From the IMG/VR virus record IMGVR_UViG_3300046028_002246, positions 1-30,819 of that record: a stretch of DNA of 30,819 nt; one strand, given 5' to 3'. The notes under the pieces were generated by a model. It made no database searches. It saw only the letters and a program-made list of their open reading frames with translations, and was not told the origin of the DNA. Origin of the DNA: a virus. This document shows, one piece after another, positions 6,230 through 15,341 of this stretch. Position 1 is the first letter of the stretch. Each line of letters begins with the position of its first letter. The position numbers were made by a program, and so were the translations under genes.

Positions 6230-7461
6230 TGGCAATAACAGTACTACAAGAACCGATACAATACACGCCGGTTTATAACGATATTAATTATGTGTTGAGT
6301 TCTAACCAAACGGCACAGCCTAATTTTAATTATATCTTTGACGTTATAATTAACGGGGTAACTGTATCAAGGCATAGGATACCGGCAAGGCCTGACAATG
6401 GTTACGGGTTATTTAATGCTAAACGGATCGCTGAAAATTACGTTACTCAAAACTTTCCTTATAATAATATAACTGTTTTATCGGCAAGTTCAAGCATCTT
6501 AAAAATTAATATCACTTATGGTGAGGAGTACGGAACTACATTAACATATTATGCTGGAAGTACTTCACCAAATGTTTATTGCTGGACTGCATCACTTGAT
6601 CAGCCGGAATGGGTGGATTATACCTTTGTAAGCAAATATAGAATAATGGGTTCAGAAATTGGCATAAGTCAATTATTGACTAATAACTTAGCACAAAGAA
6701 TAAAGATAACAGAAAAGGCAAGCGTGGGTGCCTTAGTTGGTGAGATAGGCGCCGTTACAAACATAACTGTTTTGGCTTATAACGCTGCTGGTACCTTAAT
6801 TCAAACAACTTATATTAAGAATCCAAACGATGCTTTACTTCCTGGTTCCACCGCTGCAAGGTTTATAAATATACCGGCCGGAGCAAGTAACCTAAATAGT
6901 ATATTAAATGTTAATTTAGAATCTATTACCCAAAACCAAGGTAATATAATACCAAGCACAACGGCTTACTATATTATCAAGACATTTGGAACGGGAAGCG
7001 CGGAGAGTATTCCGGTTAGATTTAATATTGATACATCTTGCAGTAAGTACGAATCTAAAAGGATTTATTTTCTTAATAAGTTAGGGGCTTATGATGCGTT
7101 TACCTTTGATTTATTGAGTAGAGAAAACAACTCAATAGAAAGAAAGAAATACCGTCGTAATGTAGGGGGCTTTTCCGGGAGTAGTTATGTTTATACAGAT
7201 TTTCAAAGGGCTAACATTATATACGATACCCAAGTTTCTGAAACTATGATTTTAAATAGTAATTGGATAACCGAAGCGGAGTCAGCATGGCTTGAAGAGC
7301 TAATAAGCTCACCTATTACCTACATGGAAACGGCTAGCGGTATCGAAGTAGTTAATATAGTTGACACGGCATACGAGGTAAAGAAAACAGTTAACGATAA
7401 GTTGTTTAATTTGCAAATCACTATTGAAAAATCATATATAAAAACAAGACAACGTGGTTGA
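6229..7461 (+). CDS. Tail structural protein, 410 aa
   Basis: A beta-rich protein with many Asn, Thr and Tyr residues. The C-terminal half contains YFLNKLGAYDAFTFDLLSR and KKYRRNVGGF, a pattern I associate with conserved tail or baseplate proteins of Bacteroidota phages. It is placed between the chaperone and the large tail-tip protein, and its stop overlaps the next GTG start. A distal-tail or tip component is plausible from context. No enzymatic motif is visible. Confidence 0.55.
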   Translation: MAITVLQEPIQYTPVYNDINYVLSSNQTAQPNFNYIFDVIINGVTVSRHRIPARPDNGYGLFNAKRIAENYVTQNFPYNNITVLSASSSILKINITYGEEYGTTLTYYAGSTSPNVYCWTASLDQPEWVDYTFVSKYRIMGSEIGISQLLTNNLAQRIKITEKASVGALVGEIGAVTNITVLAYNAAGTLIQTTYIKNPNDALLPGSTAARFINIPAGASNLNSILNVNLESITQNQGNIIPSTTAYYIIKTFGTGSAESIPVRFNIDTSCSKYESKRIYFLNKLGAYDAFTFDLLSRENNSIERKKYRRNVGGFSGSSYVYTDFQRANIIYDTQVSETMILNSNWITEAESAWLEELISSPITYMETASGIEVVNIVDTAYEVKKTVNDKLFNLQITIEKSYIKTRQRG

Positions 7462-9808
7462 GTTATTTGTAAAGCCATTTGGGGCCACAAAATACCAAAG
7501 TTTAAATTTATTGGAAAACATAAGTTTACCGATAACTTATAGTATTGCAGATATTCGTAACCCGGAAAAGAGGGAGGGCACGTTTACCAAGACTATTGCG
7601 CTTCCTGGAACTAAGACAAATAATACTTTGTTTGCTAACATCTTTAATATTAGCAAGGTAACGCAATACGCCACGGATTTTAATCCTAACAAAAAAGCAG
7701 ATTGTTTAATTCTTGAGGATTCAGTAGAGATTTTAAAAGGATCTTTAAGGCTTGTTGATATTAGCTATTTAGAAAACGGTGAGATCGTTTATAATTGTGT
7801 GGTATTTGGTGAAACTTCCGATTTATTTTTTAGTATTAATAACGATAAGCTAACAGATTTAAATTTATCAGCTTATGATCACGACTGGAGCCAAGTTAAT
7901 ATAAGTAACTCATGGTCCGCAACAAAGGGCATAGGTTATGTGTACCCAATGATTGACTACGGGACTAACTTAGATCCTATGAAAGAACGATGGGACGTTA
8001 GGGACTTTTTTCCTGCCATTTATGTTAAACAATACATAGATACTATTTTTGCAAGTTCCGGTTATACCTATACAAGTGCTTTTTTTAATACCGATTTTTT
8101 CAAGTCTTTAATAATACCATTCAATAAACAAAATTTAAAATTAACACCAACTGATATATTACAAAGATCTGCATCGGTTAGTATGTTGGCAGATGATTTA
8201 AATACAGTTACTATTGGAAGGTATGATATATCACCAAAACGATTTTATTATGAGCATACTTTTTCATTTTGGCAATGGACAAAAGAGGTAAGCGATCCAA
8301 ATAATAATTTTGTTTTAACGGGATTTCAAGCGCCTAAAAATGGACTTTACGATATTAATTTGTTTTTCGACTGTTCAAGCAGCGATATTGTAACTTTTCC
8401 AACCGGAACAAGTGCAGTAGCTAACAGATATTTAGAATATAAAATAAATTTAAAGAATCTAACAACGGGGTTAACTTTAGCACAAGATAAACGAGTTTTA
8501 TTAATAAATGATGCGGTTAGTGTTTTGCCGGTAAAAACACCATGGCAACAACGGGTTTACTTAAATGCTGGAGATGTTATAAAAACAGAACTTCATGTTT
8601 TTAACCTTTGGGAGTTTACAACTGCAGCAAGTGGAACAACCGGGACGGCATCATTCGGAATTGATAACGATTCTTACTTTAAAGTAACCGCCGTTGAGCA
8701 ATTAAGTGAAAACTCACCTATTACAATAAGCTCAATTATACCGGAAAATGTATTTTGCAAAGATTTTATAAGCGGTATTATTAAGATGTTCAATCTTTAT
8801 ATTGAGCCGGACAAAAACAATATTAAAAACTTAATAATCAAACCAAGGGATACGTTTTATTCGGACGAAACAAACACGTTAAATTGGAGTGATAAAGTAA
8901 ATAGAGATACACCCTGGAAAATAACACCACTAGGTGAATTGGATTTTAAGAAATTAACTTTTAGCTATAAAGACGATCAAGACTATTACAATAAGAGGTA
9001 CAGAAACAGTTATTCCGAAAGTTACGGGACAAAACAATTAATTATAGATAACGACTTTTTAAATAATGAAAAAAAGATTGAGCCGTTATTTTCAGCAACC
9101 CCAAATTATAGACCAGATAAAGATTCTATAAGTCCAAGGATTTATCCTATTATCGTAAATGATAATATACAACGCACCGGAAGTAATATTAGGATTTTGC
9201 AATATGCGGGCTTAAAGTTTACCGAGCCATTCACGTTTTATAGCTCAATTTATGGAGGTGTTTTAAAAAACACCTACCCATTTGCCGGAATGATTAATGA
9301 TGCTGACAACCCAACAAGTGATTTATGTTTTGATGCGCCACAAGAAATCTATTGGACAATGAATCCGGCTAATTATACCAATAACAATCTTTATAATTTG
9401 TATTATTATAAAATGATCAGCGAGATTTCAGATGTTGACAGTAAGCTTGTGGAATTAGAGGTTTTATTGACTGCTCAGGATTTGTTTAATATCAATTTTG
9501 CAAAAAAGATATTTATAGATAATCAGTATTATATACTTAATAAAATTATTGATGCAGATAGGACACAAACACAACTTTGTAAAGTAGAGTTATTAAAATT
9601 AAAAGTTGGTAATCCATTTACCCCAAGTACAGGAGTAAGTAAGGGATACAACAATGCACAATCACAAGTCCCAACAGTTGAGGGCGGTGCCAATATGGTA
9701 GGTAGTTCATTAAATGGAAGCCCGGCAATAGTTGAAGGTGGGTTAAATGAAGTAAGAAGTATCAGCGCAACGAGCGAAATATTAATTGTAAATGGAGGAT
9801 TAAACTAA
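7454..9808 (+). CDS. Large tail-tip/baseplate-like protein, 784 aa
   Basis: It starts with GTG overlapping the previous stop. The N-terminus (LPITYSIADIRNPEKREG followed by TFTKTIALPGT) is a widespread opening in Bacteroidota phage tail proteins. The protein is beta-rich throughout, with a hub-like central region and a C-terminal low-complexity part with two related segments, VEGGANMVGSSLNGSP and VEGGLNEVRSISATSE, before a final NGGLN. It probably forms the tail tip and contacts the host surface through the fibre proteins. The length and position before the tape measure fit a hub or tip role. No hydrolase motif is visible. Confidence 0.55.
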   Translation: MVELFVKPFGATKYQSLNLLENISLPITYSIADIRNPEKREGTFTKTIALPGTKTNNTLFANIFNISKVTQYATDFNPNKKADCLILEDSVEILKGSLRLVDISYLENGEIVYNCVVFGETSDLFFSINNDKLTDLNLSAYDHDWSQVNISNSWSATKGIGYVYPMIDYGTNLDPMKERWDVRDFFPAIYVKQYIDTIFASSGYTYTSAFFNTDFFKSLIIPFNKQNLKLTPTDILQRSASVSMLADDLNTVTIGRYDISPKRFYYEHTFSFWQWTKEVSDPNNNFVLTGFQAPKNGLYDINLFFDCSSSDIVTFPTGTSAVANRYLEYKINLKNLTTGLTLAQDKRVLLINDAVSVLPVKTPWQQRVYLNAGDVIKTELHVFNLWEFTTAASGTTGTASFGIDNDSYFKVTAVEQLSENSPITISSIIPENVFCKDFISGIIKMFNLYIEPDKNNIKNLIIKPRDTFYSDETNTLNWSDKVNRDTPWKITPLGELDFKKLTFSYKDDQDYYNKRYRNSYSESYGTKQLIIDNDFLNNEKKIEPLFSATPNYRPDKDSISPRIYPIIVNDNIQRTGSNIRILQYAGLKFTEPFTFYSSIYGGVLKNTYPFAGMINDADNPTSDLCFDAPQEIYWTMNPANYTNNNLYNLYYYKMISEISDVDSKLVELEVLLTAQDLFNINFAKKIFIDNQYYILNKIIDADRTQTQLCKVELLKLKVGNPFTPSTGVSKGYNNAQSQVPTVEGGANMVGSSLNGSPAIVEGGLNEVRSISATSEILIVNGGLN

Positions 9809-10440
9809 TGAACATACTAGATTCGAGAATATTATTAAAGAGATCAACAACGGCCGGAGAGGTTCCAACAATACCGGCCACAAGTAACCATACAGACGGC
9901 ACCTGGACGGCAACAGATATTTATTCCGGTGAAACATTTGTTAATACAGTTGACCAACGGGCATTTGTAAGGCTAGGAAGTGATGTTAAAGAGATTCCTT
10001 TACAGAATAGCTTAATAGGGACTTATAAATATGCGCAAAGAACATTAACAAGTGCTGAAATCAAGTTATTAGGAACGACACCAATTACTTTAGTTCCTGC
10101 ACCTGGAGCTGGTAAATCAATTTGGCTTAAAAATGTTTATGCTCGTTTGAATTTTAACACGACTGCTTATAGTACTATCGGAACTATGTGGTTAAAAATT
10201 AATGGGGCAAGTAGTGAAATAGGAGAAATGAATCAACAATTTCTAGCTTCAACAGTTACAAGGTTTGGTAAATTTTATACTTATTTTGAATTTACTGATA
10301 ATGCCACAAATACCGGTATATTAGAAAATGCAGCTTTACAGATATACACATCAGCTAATCCAACACTAGGAAATAGCACTATTGATATATTAACAGAATA
10401 CCAAATTTTAGATTTTACTGATATATTTTTTTTTGAATAA
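9808..10440 (+). CDS. Fibre/adaptor-like tail protein, 210 aa
   Basis: The N-terminal part contains RILLKRSTTAGEVPTIP and IYSGETFVNTVDQRAFVRLG. This pattern is typical of short fibre or upper-baseplate proteins: a list-like module in which the product is given a start-up signature followed by a trimeric domain. The C-terminal part (GAGKSIWLKNVYARLNF onward) is beta-rich, like a small lectin or carbohydrate-binding fold. GAGKS here sits in a beta-rich context and is not a convincing nucleotide-binding loop. The start touches the stop of the tip protein. Confidence 0.55.
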   Translation: MNILDSRILLKRSTTAGEVPTIPATSNHTDGTWTATDIYSGETFVNTVDQRAFVRLGSDVKEIPLQNSLIGTYKYAQRTLTSAEIKLLGTTPITLVPAPGAGKSIWLKNVYARLNFNTTAYSTIGTMWLKINGASSEIGEMNQQFLASTVTRFGKFYTYFEFTDNATNTGILENAALQIYTSANPTLGNSTIDILTEYQILDFTDIFFFE

Positions 10441-10453
10441 TTATATATATTAA

Positions 10454-12298
10454 ATGGCAGATAAAGTAGTAAGTTTAGAATTTAACGTAAAGACTGCCGG
10501 AGCGGTTACCGAGATTAATAAGGTAACACAAGCCACCGAGGGCGCAACAGCTGCGACAAATGAATATGAAAAGCAATTATTAGACATAAAGAAGGCCACC
10601 GATGGAGCCGGGTTTAAGGAGCTTAATAAAGCTTTAAAACAATACCAGGATTTAGCTTTACAAGCGGGTGAAAATTCACCAATAGGAAGGCAAGCACTTA
10701 GCGAAGCCGGGGAGCTTAAAGATAGGTTATTGGATTTAAAAGCAGCGATTAAAACAACCGGGCAAGACGGGAGATCCTTACAAGCATCTTTGCAATTAGG
10801 AGGCGGGATAGTAGCAGGATTTGGAGCTGTCCAGGGTGTAATGGCCTTAGTTGGTAGTGAATCGGAGGATTTACAAAAAACTCTTGTTAAGTTGCAAGCT
10901 GTTCAAGCTACCTTGGCAAGTGTTGAGGAAATAAGATCTGTTTTAGAAAAAGAATCAGCGCTAAGAATCACTGCGATAACAATAGCAGAAAAAGGAAGGG
11001 CAGCGGCCACGGCAATAAGTACATTTGTTACTAATGGAGCTAGTTTAGCTTTAAAGGTATTCAAAGGAGCTTTAATTGCCACCGGAATTGGTGCCTTCAT
11101 AGTTGTGTTAGGTAGTGTTATTGCATATTGGGACGAACTAACCCAGGCAATAGGATTAACAACTAAATCAACTGAGGATTATACTGCAAAACTTGATTAT
11201 TTAGCAAAAAAAGAACAAAGTAGTTCAAATGATAAAATTGAACGTGCAAAAAACGAGTTAAAAATAGCTGAACTAAAAGGAGAATCTGATAAAGAACTTT
11301 TTGAAAGAGAATTAAAAATAAACGCTTTACAATTAGAAGCTAGAGAAAGACAAAGAGAAACTGATCAAATATTAATAGATTCTTATAAAAAAAGAAGAAA
11401 AGCTGGTGAAGAATTTTCAGATGATGAAAAACAAAGATTTGATCAATTAAGAGAAAATGAAAAAAATTATTATTCTGAAATTAGAAAAATAGAATTTGAT
11501 GAAAGAGTTATAAAAAATACTTTTTATAAAAGCGAAAGAGATAAAGAAAAAGAAAAAGCAAAAGAAGCAGCAGCAGAACTAAAAACAACTGCAGATGCTA
11601 GGAGAGCAAAAGAAAAAGAATGGCAAGCGGAATTACAAGCTGATAAAGATAAACTAGCCGAAGACGAAAAAGCTAAGGCCGATAAAAAGTTTGCAGATGA
11701 TCAACAAAGATCAATTGAATCCGCCAAGTTAGTTGAGGAGCAAGCAGCTGCGGAGCTTGAAACTAAGAAACTTTACAAAGAAGAGGAGCTTGCCGAAGAG
11801 ATAAGGGTTAGAGATGCAAAGGTACAGATAGCTAATGACTTACAGAGTACTTTAACATCATTGGGTAACTTAATCATTAATGATTCAGCTAAGGCGGTTA
11901 AATTCAACAAGGCAATGGCATTAATTCAAATCGGTATCGATACGGCCACGGCATTGAGTAAAGCTTTATCGGTAACACAATCACCTTCACCTGACAACGT
12001 GGCCACGGGTGGACTTGCCGGGGTTGCTAAGTATGCTGGTATCGCTGCAATGATTTTTGCTAACGCTGCCAAGGCAAAACAAATTTTATCAAGTGGTAAC
12101 GCGACCGGAACAGTTCCAACTTTAGGAGGTGGTGGAGCGCCAGGCCAACAGATGCAAACGGGCGCGCCTATTTTACCAGGAAGTCAATCTACAATGCTAA
12201 GGGAGCAAGTAACAACAGTTAAAGCCATTGTTGTTGAAAGTGATATCACAAGTACACAAAAACGAGTTAATTCAATCAAAGAAAACGCGACAATATGA
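10454..12298 (+). CDS. Tail tape measure protein
   Basis: 614 aa. The N-terminus (VSLEFNVKTAGAVTEINKV) is typical of tape measure proteins, which set tail length and pass DNA into the cell. Long helical and coiled-coil stretches rich in Ala, Glu, Lys and Gln fill residues 40-200 and 245-470. A hydrophobic segment at about 205-230 (GALIATGIGAFIVVLGSVI) is probably membrane-inserting during DNA ejection. The Gly-rich C-terminus contains GGGGAPGQQMQTG. It is short for the family, so the tail should be short. The middle third (about 11165-11585) uses much more A/T-ending codons than the flanks, suggesting an exchanged segment. Confidence 0.85.
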   Translation: MADKVVSLEFNVKTAGAVTEINKVTQATEGATAATNEYEKQLLDIKKATDGAGFKELNKALKQYQDLALQAGENSPIGRQALSEAGELKDRLLDLKAAIKTTGQDGRSLQASLQLGGGIVAGFGAVQGVMALVGSESEDLQKTLVKLQAVQATLASVEEIRSVLEKESALRITAITIAEKGRAAATAISTFVTNGASLALKVFKGALIATGIGAFIVVLGSVIAYWDELTQAIGLTTKSTEDYTAKLDYLAKKEQSSSNDKIERAKNELKIAELKGESDKELFERELKINALQLEARERQRETDQILIDSYKKRRKAGEEFSDDEKQRFDQLRENEKNYYSEIRKIEFDERVIKNTFYKSERDKEKEKAKEAAAELKTTADARRAKEKEWQAELQADKDKLAEDEKAKADKKFADDQQRSIESAKLVEEQAAAELETKKLYKEEELAEEIRVRDAKVQIANDLQSTLTSLGNLIINDSAKAVKFNKAMALIQIGIDTATALSKALSVTQSPSPDNVATGGLAGVAKYAGIAAMIFANAAKAKQILSSGNATGTVPTLGGGGAPGQQMQTGAPILPGSQSTMLREQVTTVKAIVVESDITSTQKRVNSIKENATI

Positions 12299-12873
12299 AA
12301 CTACCAATTTATAATTTAGAAATTAACGAAGACGATAAAGACACCGGGGTAAACTTTGTTGCACTTGTGGATAGTCCGGCAATAGAACGCAATTGGGTTG
12401 CGTTTAACAAGCAACAAACATTCATAGCTAATGAGGATAAACAGATTGTTTCTGGTCCGCTCATGGTGGCAGATTTACCGATTTACAGACAAGATGCAAT
12501 TTTAGGAGAATATTACGCGGTGTTTACTGCCGAAACTATTGAAAAAATAGTAAACAAGTTTTTTAAATCGGGCATGATTCACAATGTTAACCTTATGCAC
12601 GATGCTAGTCAAGTTGTTAAAGGGGCTTACATGATTGAATCATACATAATAAACAGAGATAAAGGTATTAATCCACCAAAAGGCTTTGAGGGTATTTCCG
12701 ATGGGAGTTGGTTCGGATCGTTTAAGGTAGAAAACGCGGATATTTGGAAACGAATAAAAGAGGGTGAATTTAAAGGCTTTAGTATCGAAGGGGCGTTTGA
12801 CCATTTATTTTATGTAGACAAAGAACAAAAGGCCATTAATGAGATAATAGAGATAATAAAGGCCATTGAATAA
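12295..12873 (+). CDS. XkdF-like prohead serine protease
   Basis: 192 aa. The ordered motifs are LMHDASQVVKGAYMIESY (His102), a DGSWFGSFKVENADIWKRI segment at 136-154, and GEFKGFSIEGAF with Ser163. This matches the XkdF-like putative serine protease family, which matures the prohead by cleaving scaffold and capsid. The gene overlaps the end of the tape measure gene and is followed by the scaffold and the capsid, as expected. The catalytic His and Ser are inferred from the motif positions; the third residue is not identified. Confidence 0.75.
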   Translation: MKLPIYNLEINEDDKDTGVNFVALVDSPAIERNWVAFNKQQTFIANEDKQIVSGPLMVADLPIYRQDAILGEYYAVFTAETIEKIVNKFFKSGMIHNVNLMHDASQVVKGAYMIESYIINRDKGINPPKGFEGISDGSWFGSFKVENADIWKRIKEGEFKGFSIEGAFDHLFYVDKEQKAINEIIEIIKAIE

Positions 12874-12875
12874 AA

Positions 12876-12902
12876 TGGTACATTTTTAATAATTATATAT
12901 TT
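12876..12902 (+). promoter_or_regulatory. Candidate late promoter, TGGTACA-N13-TATATTT
   Basis: TGGTACA (12876-12882) and TATATTT (12896-12902) are 13 nt apart and lie 18 nt before the scaffold ATG. The same two words with the same spacing occur at 15299-15325 before the portal unit. A host-type TTG box is absent at the right distance, so a phage sigma-like factor may be used. Confidence 0.5.
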
Positions 12903-12920
12903 TAAATTAAAAACATAACT

Positions 12921-13511
12921 ATGAACTTAAACGAAGCAATCGAAAAATTAAGCGGACTTGTAAGCAAGTTCAACGCTGAGCCAACAACCGAGCAAACATT
13001 TATTGATGCTAAGTTAATGGACGGAACTATAGTAAGATACGAAAGTCTTGAAGTTGGTATGCCTTTAATGGTTATTGACGAAGCAGGAAACGAATTGCCA
13101 GCGCCAGATGGTGAGCATGAGCTTGAAGATGGAACTAAGGTAAAAGTTGAAAGTGGAATAATTATCGAAGTAGAAAGCAAAGAAGAGGAAGCACCGGAAG
13201 CTGAAGAGGCACCAATTGAGCAACCAATGGCAGCTGTTGAATCAGTAAGTAAAGAAGATTTTGAAGCCTTGAAAAATGAAGTTTTAGATCTTAAATCTAA
13301 ATTTGAGGAGTTTAGCAAATCAAATGAAACTTTGTCAGCGGATAATGTAGCATTAAAAGAAATAGTAAAGGAAACATTTTCAATTGTTGAAAAGTTGGCT
13401 AACGTACCGAGCGAAAATCCGGTTGCAATAAGATCAAATAATCCTTTCAAAAAATCAATATCAAGAGAACAAGAATTGGACAATTTAATCAACAAATTTA
13501 AAAACAAATAA
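12921..13511 (+). CDS. Capsid scaffold protein
   Basis: 196 aa, very acidic. A beta-rich N-terminal half (FIDAKLMDGTIVRYESLEVG, then GHELEDGTKVKVESG-like strands) leads to an acidic spacer (EEEAPEAEEAP), then a coiled coil (SKEDFEALKNEVLDLKSKFE) and a basic C-terminus (NPFKKSISREQELDNLINKF). A coiled coil plus a basic tail that docks on the capsid protein is the usual scaffold plan. The gene lies between the protease and the major capsid genes, with its start 18 nt after the candidate late promoter. The protein is expected to be removed by the protease during maturation. Confidence 0.7.
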   Translation: MNLNEAIEKLSGLVSKFNAEPTTEQTFIDAKLMDGTIVRYESLEVGMPLMVIDEAGNELPAPDGEHELEDGTKVKVESGIIIEVESKEEEAPEAEEAPIEQPMAAVESVSKEDFEALKNEVLDLKSKFEEFSKSNETLSADNVALKEIVKETFSIVEKLANVPSENPVAIRSNNPFKKSISREQELDNLINKFKNK

Positions 13512-13512
13512 T

Positions 13513-14664
13513 ATGGCATTTTCAGTAGGTACGCTTGCGAATTATACAGACGAGCAAAGATTCCCATTAATTAGAAAAGCGGTTTTAAGTGCTAAAACTG
13601 CATCTTTATTAACTTTACAAGCTGGCGTTAAATCGGCTGCTGCTATTAACATCCTTGAATCAGATGCTATTTTCCAAGCCGATGGTTGTGGATTCAATGC
13701 TTCCGGTACAACTGCATTAACTCAAAGAGTTATAACAGTAGGTGCTATCAAAGTACAAGAGGCTTTATGCCCTAAAACTTTAGAGGCTAAATATATTCAA
13801 ACTCAATTAGCCCCGGGTTCAATGTATGATTCAATTCCATTTGAACAAATCTATGCAGAAGAGAAAGCATCTCAAATATCTAAGGCGGTAGAAGTTGCAT
13901 TATGGCAAGGTGATTTGGCTAGCGGAACGGCTAACCTAAATAAATTTGATGGACTTTTGAAAGTTATTGATGCTTCCTATTCAGCTGCTAACGTTAACGC
14001 TCAAAAAATCGTTGGAACTGTTGCAACCACTTCCGGTTCTGCAACTGTTACCGGTACTTCAACTTTATTTTTAACTCAAGTTGCTGCCGGAGATAAATTA
14101 GTTATCGGTGCAAATACTTACACTGTTTCAGTTGTAACTAACAATACTTCTATTACTTTAACCGGTAATGCTGCTGCATCTGTTTCTTTGGTTGTTGCAA
14201 AAGTTGTTAAAGCTGCATCTGATTTCTTTGCTGCCCCGGTTACTGCAATCACTGTTTCTAATGTTGTTGCTATAATTGACGCGGTTTACAAAACTATTCC
14301 GGTAGAAGTTTTGGATAAAGAAGATACTTTTATCGCTTGTGGAACTGATGTTTTCAGATTGTTTACTATTGCTTTAAAAACTGCAAATCTTTATCATTAT
14401 GGTGTTGATGCTATCAACTTCGAATTATTCATTCCTGGAACAAACATTAAACTAGTTGCTTTAAACGGTCTTAATGGTACTTCTAGAATAATTGCAGGTA
14501 GAAAATCTAACATGTTCATGGGTGTTGACTTAATGAATGAAGAAGAAAAATTTGAGATTTTCTTTGCAAAAGAAGCTGATGAGGTGCGTTTAATGTGTGC
14601 ATTCAAAATAGGAACTCAAGTTGCTTTCCCTTCACAAGTTGCAAACTTTGAATTAACTGCTTAA
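13513..14664 (+). CDS. Major capsid protein with inserted surface domain
   Basis: 383 aa, starting two bases after the scaffold stop. The N-terminal region (PLIRKAVLSAKTASLL) and the C-terminal FELFIPGTNIKLVALNG and IIAGRKSNMFMGVDL segments fit an HK97-type capsid protein of Bacteroidota phages. Residues about 167-230 (GTVATTSGSATVTGTSTLF, then DKLVIGANTYTV) are a Thr/Ser/Val-rich beta module resembling domains seen in fibres and decoration proteins, probably exposed on the shell. Codons differ from the neighbours (many GTT, ACT, GCT), consistent with very high expression. A strong terminator follows directly. Confidence 0.8.
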   Translation: MAFSVGTLANYTDEQRFPLIRKAVLSAKTASLLTLQAGVKSAAAINILESDAIFQADGCGFNASGTTALTQRVITVGAIKVQEALCPKTLEAKYIQTQLAPGSMYDSIPFEQIYAEEKASQISKAVEVALWQGDLASGTANLNKFDGLLKVIDASYSAANVNAQKIVGTVATTSGSATVTGTSTLFLTQVAAGDKLVIGANTYTVSVVTNNTSITLTGNAAASVSLVVAKVVKAASDFFAAPVTAITVSNVVAIIDAVYKTIPVEVLDKEDTFIACGTDVFRLFTIALKTANLYHYGVDAINFELFIPGTNIKLVALNGLNGTSRIIAGRKSNMFMGVDLMNEEEKFEIFFAKEADEVRLMCAFKIGTQVAFPSQVANFELTA

Positions 14665-14676
14665 TACTAACTTAAG

Positions 14677-14702
14677 AGGGGGTGTAAAATACCCCCTTTT
14701 TT
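14677..14702 (+). terminator. Rho-independent terminator after the capsid gene
   Basis: AGGGGGT (14677-14683) pairs perfectly with ACCCCCT (14691-14697) around a 7-nt loop, and a T run follows. This is one of the most G+C-rich stems in the window and separates capsid transcription from the tail-tube-like gene. Confidence 0.85.
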
Positions 14703-14715
14703 AAAACTTATAAAT

Positions 14716-15240
14716 ATGGCATGTGCAGTAATATCCGGTTTTTCGGTTGATTGCCGGGATTCAATCGGAGGTTTAAAAAAAATATTAATAGCTAGTTTTT
14801 CAAATTTAAATGCTACAACACCATACGTATTTACGTCTGACGTAATTACAACTGTATCAATGGTGGGAAGTACTAAATTTTGGGCTTATGATCAAGTGAA
14901 AGAAACATCTAGTTACAATGAAGCAATTCAAGTATCTGATGTTAACGGAACTAGAGGCTATGAGACAACTTTAACGGCTGTTTTCAATAAATCGGATACC
15001 CCGTTAAGAAATCAAATTAGATTATTAGCTCAAAATTCATTAGCTATTATCATACAAGATCGTAACGGTAAGTATTGGATGATGGGTCAATATGCTGGTG
15101 CAGAAATGGCACCTTCAAGCCATACATCTGGGACTGCAATGGCAGACAGAAACGGTTATGAGCTTACTTTCATTTCTAAGGAAGCCGAACCAATGTTTGA
15201 AATTTCAGCTGCTGCGGTTGCTGCGGTAACTGGAGCTTAA
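14716..15240 (+). CDS. Major tail (tube) protein-like
   Basis: 174 aa. The opening CAVISGFSVDCRDSIGGLKK and the following beta-rich sequence (KFWAYDQVKETSSYNEAIQV, then RGYETTLTAVFNKSD) resemble tail-tube proteins of Bacteroidota phages. The C-terminus is Ala/Val-rich (AAAVAAVTGA). The gene stands alone between two strong terminators. This fits a product needed in many copies, with any read-through from the capsid promoter tuned by the hairpin. It is separated from the main tail operon by the head genes. Confidence 0.65.
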   Translation: MACAVISGFSVDCRDSIGGLKKILIASFSNLNATTPYVFTSDVITTVSMVGSTKFWAYDQVKETSSYNEAIQVSDVNGTRGYETTLTAVFNKSDTPLRNQIRLLAQNSLAIIIQDRNGKYWMMGQYAGAEMAPSSHTSGTAMADRNGYELTFISKEAEPMFEISAAAVAAVTGA

Positions 15241-15262
15241 TATTTTTTTAAAGAATTTAAAG

Positions 15263-15299
15263 ACCGTAACATCTAATAGGTGTTACGGTTTTATTTTTT
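15263..15299 (+). terminator. Rho-independent terminator after the tail-tube gene
   Basis: ACCGTAACATCT (15263-15274) pairs with AGGTGTTACGGT (15278-15289) over 12 pairs, including one G-T, with a 3-nt loop. A long T-rich tract follows. It closes the capsid/tube transcription block. Confidence 0.9.
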
Positions 15300-15325
15300 G
15301 GTACAAAATCAATCATTTTATATTT
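15299..15325 (+). promoter_or_regulatory. Candidate late promoter, TGGTACA-N13-TATATTT
   Basis: TGGTACA (15299-15305) and TATATTT (15319-15325) have the same spacing as at 12876. The element starts where the terminator ends and lies 16 nt before the ATG at 15342, so it is well placed to start the portal-connector-fibre transcript. Confidence 0.5.
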
Positions 15326-15341
15326 ATAAATAAAAGACACT

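Noticed and set aside
9256-9275. AGGTGTTTT/AAAACACCT inverted repeat in the tail-tip gene
   Set aside because: It is inside a well-supported coding region, has only a two-base centre and no T run after it; A+T-rich codons give such repeats by chance.
9808-10440. GAGKS in the fibre-like protein as a nucleotide-binding loop
   Set aside because: It sits between beta strands in a tail protein and no Walker B partner exists.
12902-13567. Long open frame on the - strand opposite the scaffold gene
   Set aside because: Its product is Ser/Leu-rich low complexity, the mirror of Glu/Lys-rich coding on the + strand, and no other gene lies on the - strand.
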